A DNA stretch of 17,456 nucleotides, taken from assembly GCA_039178805.1 (NCBI GenBank), contig JBCDFC010000092.1:1-17456 (forward strand), in the 5' to 3' direction. Within the stretch, counting starts at the first letter, position 1. Each line of letters begins with the position of its first letter. The notes beneath the pieces were generated by a model. The model did not search any database. It saw nothing but the letters and a program-made list of their open reading frames with translations, and was not told the DNA's origin. This stretch comes from Thermohalobaculum sp039178805 (GTDB taxonomy: Bacteria > Pseudomonadota > Alphaproteobacteria > Rhodobacterales > Rhodobacteraceae). Of this stretch, positions 12,741 to 17,456 are shown one piece after another. A program made the translations under genes and the position numbers.

Positions 12741-15566
12741 ATGATGGGTTTCGGCGGCATCGCCAAGCGGCTTTTCGGCACCACGAACGATCGCAAGGTC
12801 AAGGGGATGCGCAACCGGGTCGAGGCGGTCACCGCGCTCGAACCGCAGTTCATGGCCCTCGACGACGACGCCATCCGGGCGAAAACCGATGAGCTTCGCG
12901 GCCGCTATGCCAATGGCGAGAGCCTCGACGCGCTCCTGCCCGAAGCGTTCGCCAATGCGCGCGAGGCTGCCCGCCGCGCCCTCGGCATGCGCCCCTTCGA
13001 CGTCCAGATCATGGGCGGCATGGTGCTGCATGAAGGCAAGATCAGCGAGATGAAGACGGGTGAGGGCAAGACGCTCGTCGCCACCATGCCGGTCTATCTC
13101 AACGCCCTCACCGGCAACGGCGTCCATGTCGTGACGGTCAACGACTACTTGGCCAAACGCGATGCCGAGTGGATGGGCAGGGTCTACAGCTTCCTCGGCC
13201 TCACCACCGGCGTGATCGTGCCGGGGCTCAACGACGAAGAGCGCAAGGCCGCCTATGCCTGCGACGTCACCTATGCGACGAACAACGAGCTTGGCTTCGA
13301 CTATCTTCGCGACAACATGAAGTTCCGGCTCGAGGATATGGCCCAGCGCGGCCATGCCTATGCCATCGTCGACGAGGTCGACTCGATCCTCGTGGACGAG
13401 GCCCGAACGCCCCTGATCATCTCCGGCCCCGTCGAGGAGAAGGCCGAGCTTTACAACGCCGCCGACGCCGTCATCCCTGAGCTTGTGGACGAGGATTTCG
13501 AGCTCGACGAGAAGCAGCGCACCGTCGTCCTCACCGAAGAGGGCAACGAACGGGTCGAGCAGAAGCTCCAAGAGCACGGGCTTCTGACCGAGGGCCAGTC
13601 GCTCTACGACCCGCAATCCGTCGGCCTCGTCCACCACGTGAACCAGGCGCTCCGCGCACACAAACTGTTCCAGAAGGACCGCGACTACATCGTCAAAGGT
13701 AACAAGGTTGTCATCATCGATGAGTTCACGGGCCGCATGATGGAGGGCCGGCGCTGGGGCGACGGGCTGCACCAGGCGGTCGAAGCCAAAGAGCGCGTCG
13801 AGATCCAGCCCGAGAACCAGACCCTCGCGAGCGTCACCTTCCAGAACTACTTCCGCCTTTACGATAAGCTCGCCGGCATGACCGGCACAGCCCTGACCGA
13901 GGCGGAGGAGTTCCAGTCGATCTACGGCCTCGACGTGCTCGAAGTGCCGACAAACCTGCCCGTCGCTCGCGCCGATGATGACGATCAGGTCTTCCGCACC
14001 GCGCGGGAGAAGATCGACGCAATCGTCCAGGCGATCCTCGACGGTCAGGGCCGCGGCCAGCCGATCCTCGTCGGCACCACTTCGATCGAGAAATCCGAGA
14101 TGCTGTCGGCGGAGCTGCGCAAACTCGAAGTGCAGCATCAGGTCCTGAACGCCCGCTATCATGAGCAAGAAGCCCAGATCATCGCCCAGGCCGGCCGGCC
14201 CGGCACCGTGACCATCGCGACCAACATGGCCGGCCGCGGCACCGACATCAAACTCGGCGGCAATGCCGAGATGATGATCGCCGCCGCCACGGACGAGGCG
14301 CCCGAGGAAGAGCACGCCGCGATCGCGGAGCGGATCGAGGCCGAGGTCGAGGCCGGCCGACAAAAGGCGCTCGAAGCAGGCGGCCTCTGGGTCGTCGGTA
14401 CCGAGCGGCACGAAAGCCGGCGCATCGACAATCAGCTCCGCGGCCGTTCAGGCCGGCAGGGCGATCCGGGCCGCTCGTCCTTCTTCCTCAGCCTCCAGGA
14501 CGATCTCATGCGCATCTTCGGGTCCGACCGGCTCGATTCGATGCTGCAGCGTCTCGGTCTCGAGGACGGCGAAGCGATCATCCACCCCTGGGTGAACAAG
14601 GCCATCGAGAAGGCGCAGGGCAAGGTCGAGGCGCGCAACTTCGACATGCGCAAAAACCTCCTCAAATTCGACGACGTCATGAACGACCAGCGCAAGACGA
14701 TCTTCGAGCAGCGCCGCGAGATCATGGAGGTGGACGATCTCTCCGAGACCGTGCGCGACATGCGCCACACGGTGATCGAGGAGCTGGTCGCACGCCATGT
14801 GCCGAAGAAGGCCTATGCCGACGAATGGGACACCGAAGGGCTCGAGCGTGAGATCCACGAGGTCCTGGTCACCGATCACCCGGTCGCCCAATGGGCGGCG
14901 GAGGAAGGCGTCGATGATGAGACCCTGCTCGAACGCCTGACCGAAGTCGCGGATGCTGCGATGGCGGAGAAGGAAGAATCGATCGGGCCCGAGACGCTGC
15001 GCCAGATCGAGAAGCAGGTGCTCCTGCAGATCCTCGACCATCACTGGCGCGAGCATCTTCTCATGCTTGAACAGCTCCGCTCCGTCATCGGCCTTCGCGG
15101 CTACGCCCAACGCGACCCGCTGAATGAGTACAAATCCGAGGCCTTCCAGCTTTTCGAGAGCCTGCTGGCGCGCCTGCGCACGGATGTCACGCGGCAGCTC
15201 GCCGCCGTCCGCATGCTCACACCCGAAGAGGTCGAGGCCCGCGAACGGATGATGCGCGAGGCCGAGGAGCGGATGCGCCGTCAGGCCGAGCAAGCGGCCG
15301 CAGCTTCCGCCATCGGCGCCGAAGCGCTCGCCGGGCTAGGCGGCTCCGACGCCGAGACGCTGAACTTCCGCGATGGCCGTGAGCAACCGGTCAGGCAACT
15401 GAGCCGCGGCCCCCGCCTCGCCGATCCCGAACCGGGCGGCGTGGATGTGATGGCACGCGAAGTCGATCCCGAAGATCCAAGCACCTGGGGCAAGATCGGC
15501 CGCAACGCCCCCTGCCCCTGCGGCTCGGGCAAAAAGTTCAAGCACTGCCACGGCCGTCTCAGCTGA
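12741..15566 (+). CDS. secA: Preprotein translocase ATPase SecA
   Basis: SecA drives preproteins through the SecYEG channel with ATP. The 941-aa protein is complete: opening GIAKRLFGTTNDRKVKGMR, Walker A MKTGEGKT (104-111), Walker B DEVDS (211-215) followed by ILVDEARTPLIISG, the preprotein-binding domain, then ATPase motifs such as GTTSIEKSE, NMAGRGTDIKLGGNAE and GRSGRQGDPG, the scaffold and wing, and a C-terminal zinc-binding tail with Cys925, Cys927, Cys936 and His937 (CPCGSGKKFKHCHG). The tail contacts SecB, which fits an alphaproteobacterium. The start is ATG 12741 with CGGGG about 8 bases ahead; ATG 12744 is equally possible. The open frame upstream to 12492 has no family similarity. 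A Met/Glu/Arg-rich linker (about 825-865) precedes the tail. Confidence 0.98.
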   Translation: MMGFGGIAKRLFGTTNDRKVKGMRNRVEAVTALEPQFMALDDDAIRAKTDELRGRYANGESLDALLPEAFANAREAARRALGMRPFDVQIMGGMVLHEGKISEMKTGEGKTLVATMPVYLNALTGNGVHVVTVNDYLAKRDAEWMGRVYSFLGLTTGVIVPGLNDEERKAAYACDVTYATNNELGFDYLRDNMKFRLEDMAQRGHAYAIVDEVDSILVDEARTPLIISGPVEEKAELYNAADAVIPELVDEDFELDEKQRTVVLTEEGNERVEQKLQEHGLLTEGQSLYDPQSVGLVHHVNQALRAHKLFQKDRDYIVKGNKVVIIDEFTGRMMEGRRWGDGLHQAVEAKERVEIQPENQTLASVTFQNYFRLYDKLAGMTGTALTEAEEFQSIYGLDVLEVPTNLPVARADDDDQVFRTAREKIDAIVQAILDGQGRGQPILVGTTSIEKSEMLSAELRKLEVQHQVLNARYHEQEAQIIAQAGRPGTVTIATNMAGRGTDIKLGGNAEMMIAAATDEAPEEEHAAIAERIEAEVEAGRQKALEAGGLWVVGTERHESRRIDNQLRGRSGRQGDPGRSSFFLSLQDDLMRIFGSDRLDSMLQRLGLEDGEAIIHPWVNKAIEKAQGKVEARNFDMRKNLLKFDDVMNDQRKTIFEQRREIMEVDDLSETVRDMRHTVIEELVARHVPKKAYADEWDTEGLEREIHEVLVTDHPVAQWAAEEGVDDETLLERLTEVADAAMAEKEESIGPETLRQIEKQVLLQILDHHWREHLLMLEQLRSVIGLRGYAQRDPLNEYKSEAFQLFESLLARLRTDVTRQLAAVRMLTPEEVEARERMMREAEERMRRQAEQAAAASAIGAEALAGLGGSDAETLNFRDGREQPVRQLSRGPRLADPEPGGVDVMAREVDPEDPSTWGKIGRNAPCPCGSGKKFKHCHGRLS

Positions 15567-15702
15567 CGCCTGCGCCCACGTCGAGACGACGCGCTGCCTC
15601 TCCCATTGCTGTCGCAGCGGACGCGATCGCATGGAGGGCACCGCTGGCACCGACTTGGCAAACCACGCCACGCCCTATGTGCCGCTCCAGCCGTTGGGCA
15701 CC

Positions 15703-15728
15703 GTCATTGCCGGACACGATCCGGCACT
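15703..15728. repeat. Half copy of the dispersed hairpin repeat
   Basis: GTCATTGCCGGACACGATCC and the following GGCACT match the left hairpin of the copies at 1959 and 5355 (ATTGCCGGA/TCCGGCAAT), with one change in the second arm (GGCACT for GGCAAT). The right hairpin is absent. Confidence 0.65.
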
Positions 15729-15773
15729 CCATGTCGCCGCCGAGCGTTAAGCTTCTACCGTCTCTCTCGACCT

Positions 15774-15889
15774 CGAAGCCGGACGGCGAACGCGACAAGA
15801 CGACTCAGTACCGAAACCGACCGCCAACCTTCGGCAAAGATTTAGGGATTGAGCGCTAGCGTAAGGCTTGAGGCTACGAAGCCGGACGG
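15774..15889. repeat. 13-bp direct repeat inside a diverged longer unit
   Basis: CGAAGCCGGACGG occurs at 15774-15786 and 15877-15889, 103 bases apart. On the upstream side both copies also share a GAGCG...TAAG(G)CTT segment, giving an imperfect unit of about 45 bases. Confidence 0.55.
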
Positions 15890-16171
15890 ACAGAAGGCGC
15901 AGGAAGGTGCCAACACGAAACGACGCCGTTTGAGGCTGCCCGGAACGCTGCGCCTCGGGCAAAACCGCGCAGTTCTCGACGCCCGACTTGGGTATGCCGC
16001 CGAAATGACGCTGCGTTTGCCCATAAGTTGGGCCTCCCACCCTTTCCATCAGACGGATCTGCGTCATCATGAACGGTTCTGAGCGCTGGACCGCTAACCG
16101 ACACTTGAATACTTACCCGCTACACGAGCCGCGCGGGCACCGCTCGCGTATGCCAAAGCAGGAGTTCCGTC

Positions 16172-16702
16172 ATGGCAGAGACCGAATCCGCCCACGATGA
16201 CGAACGTCGAGACTTTCTGTTCGTCGCGACGGCTGCCACCGGCGCCGTGATCGGCGGCGCAGCGGTCTGGCCCCTCGTCGATCAAATGAACCCGTCGGCC
16301 GATGTTCTCGCGCTGGCCAAAATCCGCACCAGCATCGCCGATGTGGCCGAGGGCAGCCAGGTGCGCGTGCTCTGGCAGGGTAAGCCCATCTTTATCCGCC
16401 ATCGCACGGCCGAAGAGATCGAGGAGGCGCGCTCAGTACCGCTCTCCGATCTCAAGGATCCGGCGACTGACGAGGAGCGCGCGCTCGATGAGGCGGGCAA
16501 GTACCTCGTAATGGTCGGGGTCTGCACGCATCTTGGCTGCGTGCCGCTCGGCAACGGCGCGGGCGACTATAATGGCTGGTTCTGCCCCTGCCATGGTTCG
16601 CACTACGACACGTCGGGGCGCATCCGTAAGGGCCCCGCTCCGCTCAATCTAGCGGTACCGAATGTCGTCATGATCGACGACACGACGATCGAGATCGGCT
16701 GA
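16172..16702 (+). CDS. petA: Ubiquinol-cytochrome c reductase Rieske iron-sulfur subunit
   Basis: This subunit of the bc1 complex takes electrons from ubiquinol and passes them to cytochrome c1 on the periplasmic side. The 176-aa protein has a twin-arginine-type signal anchor (ERRDFLFVATAATGAVIGGAAV, 11-32; RRDFL) consistent with Tat export, then the soluble Rieske domain. The 2Fe-2S ligands are Cys118 and His120 in CTHLGC and Cys138 and His141 in CPCHGS; Cys123 and Cys140 form the usual disulfide. It is slightly shorter than the Rhodobacter protein. The start is ATG 16172, with AGGAG about 8 bases ahead. Its TGA overlaps the petB ribosome site, and petB begins 13 bases later, so the genes are cotranscribed. 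Confidence 0.97.
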   Translation: MAETESAHDDERRDFLFVATAATGAVIGGAAVWPLVDQMNPSADVLALAKIRTSIADVAEGSQVRVLWQGKPIFIRHRTAEEIEEARSVPLSDLKDPATDEERALDEAGKYLVMVGVCTHLGCVPLGNGAGDYNGWFCPCHGSHYDTSGRIRKGPAPLNLAVPNVVMIDDTTIEIG

Positions 16703-16707
16703 GGAGG
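16701..16707 (+). promoter_or_regulatory. Ribosome binding site of petB overlapping the petA stop
   Basis: GAGGAGG begins within the petA TGA (16700-16702) and stands 8 bases before ATG 16716. The overlap favours coupled translation of petA and petB. Confidence 0.75.
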
Positions 16708-16715
16708 CACGCTTT

Positions 16716-17456
16716 ATGTCCGGCATTCCCCAGGACCACTACGAACCGAAAACCACGGCCGAGAAATGGGTCGACGACCGCCTGCCGATCGTGCGCTTGG
16801 CGTTCGACTTCCTCGCCTTTCCGACGCCGAAGAACCTCAACTGGATGTGGATCTGGGGCGTCATGCTCACGGTCTTCCTGATGATCCAGATCGTGACCGG
16901 CATCGTGCTGGTGATGCACTACACGCCGCATGTCGACTACGCTTTCGGCAGTGTCGAGCACATCATGCGCAACGTGAATGGCGGCTGGCTTATCCGCTAC
17001 ATCCACATGACCGGCGCGTCCTTCTTCTTCATCGCGGTCTACGCGCACATCTTCCGCGGCCTCTACTACGGCTCGTACAAGGCGCCGCGCGAGATCACCT
17101 GGATCATCGGCCTTCTCATCTTCCTCGTGATGATGGGCACCGCCTTCATGGGCTACGTGCTGCCCTGGGGTCAGATGTCGTTCTGGGGCGCGACCGTGAT
17201 CACCGGTCTCTTCTCGGCGCTGCCGCTCATCGGTGAGCCGCTGCAGACCTGGCTTGTGGGCGGGCCCGCGATCGACAACGCGACGCTCAACCGCTTCTTC
17301 TCGCTCCACTATCTCATGCCGTTCATGATCCTCGGCCTCACGGTCGTGCATATCTGGGCGTTCCACACGACCGGGAACAACAACCCGGACGGCATCGATA
17401 TCCGCAAGACGGATGTGGAGACGACGAAGAAGGACACGGTGCCCTTCCACCCGTTC
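16716..17456 (+). CDS. petB: Cytochrome b of the bc1 complex, N-terminal part (3' end outside window)
   Basis: 247 residues are visible before the window ends in frame. The protein is the membrane core of the bc1 complex, with the two haem b groups and both quinone sites. The haem ligands His97 and His111 (RYIHMTG; VYAHIFRG) and His198 and His212 (SLHYLMPF; VVHIWAFH) are spaced as in Rhodobacter. The Qo-site segment GYVLPWGQMSFWGATVITGL (146-165) and GNNNPDGI (220-227) are present. The opening MSGIPQDHYEP is close to that of Rhodobacterales cytochrome b. Membrane helices A to D and the start of the C-terminal half are covered; the PEWY motif lies beyond the right edge. petC (cytochrome c1) is expected downstream. 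Confidence 0.97.
   Translation, partial: MSGIPQDHYEPKTTAEKWVDDRLPIVRLAFDFLAFPTPKNLNWMWIWGVMLTVFLMIQIVTGIVLVMHYTPHVDYAFGSVEHIMRNVNGGWLIRYIHMTGASFFFIAVYAHIFRGLYYGSYKAPREITWIIGLLIFLVMMGTAFMGYVLPWGQMSFWGATVITGLFSALPLIGEPLQTWLVGGPAIDNATLNRFFSLHYLMPFMILGLTVVHIWAFHTTGNNNPDGIDIRKTDVETTKKDTVPFHPF

Larger units (their letters stand above)
15567..16171. other. Gene-free stretch between secA and petA
   Basis: 605 bases without a convincing gene. It holds a half copy of the dispersed repeat (15703-15728), a 13-bp direct repeat (15774-15786 and 15877-15889) and a small hairpin GCCCA/TGGGC at 16019-16033. Short frames on both strands (for example minus 15842-16024, ending SGFVASSLTLALNP) show no known domain. 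No clear promoter for petA could be identified. Confidence 0.5.

Noticed and set aside
12702..14411. 569-aa minus-strand open frame
   Set aside because: It is antisense to secA, which is certain; the long frame follows from GC-rich codon use.
16085..16130. Promoter for petA around TTGAAT at 16105
   Set aside because: No matching -10 at 16-18 bases and no second element in the opposite arrangement; the evidence is too weak to list.

Overview
This GC-rich window looks like chromosomal housekeeping DNA from an alphaproteobacterium, probably a Rhodobacterales-like one. The cytochrome b N-terminus (MSGIPQDHYEP...), the petA-petB order, the haem-ligand numbering (His97/111/198/212) and the intergenic GTCATTGCCGG... 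inverted repeats all point that way. No phage, IS, CRISPR, tRNA or rRNA genes were seen. Assignment below the class level is inference.

Layout. 1-519: the 3' part of an alpha/beta hydrolase that runs in from the left edge. 943-1806: a secreted polyhydroxybutyrate-depolymerase/esterase-like protein. 2098-3440 (minus): panC followed by an overlapping isoprenylcysteine-methyltransferase-like membrane protein. 3562-5330 (plus): a second alpha/beta hydrolase overlapping an EamA-type transporter, divergent from panC. 5675-7912: katG, a bifunctional catalase-peroxidase, with a Fur-family-like operator candidate just upstream. 8281-9618 (minus): an unusual receiver-domain protein that looks like a hybrid histidine kinase that has lost its kinase function. 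9696-12426 (minus): an apparent operon of a parvulin-type periplasmic isomerase, argJ and mutT. 12741-15566 (plus): secA, divergent from that operon. 16172 to the right edge: petA (Rieske protein) and the 5' part of petB (cytochrome b) of the bc1 complex.

How the genes relate. SecA and the divergently encoded parvulin both serve protein export and folding in the envelope. ArgJ makes ornithine/N-acetylglutamate and MutT cleans the nucleotide pool; both appear to be carried on the same transcript as the parvulin. PanC feeds CoA synthesis. KatG and petAB belong to oxidative metabolism and respiration.

The points most worth a second look are these: (1) a 19-bp F-F-x-R hexamer array ahead of katG, the layout used by Fur/PerR/Irr-type regulators; (2) the 8281-9618 protein, with a degenerate ATPase-like N-terminus, a pseudo-receiver carrying Asn in place of the phospho-acceptor Asp, and an intact receiver; (3) at least three copies, plus one degenerate half, of a dispersed two-hairpin intergenic repeat; (4) an imperfect 26-bp palindrome between panC and the divergent hydrolase; (5) a gene-free 605-bp stretch before petA with internal repeats. 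I saw no clearly new multi-gene system. Reading from sequence alone, operator and promoter assignments are tentative.
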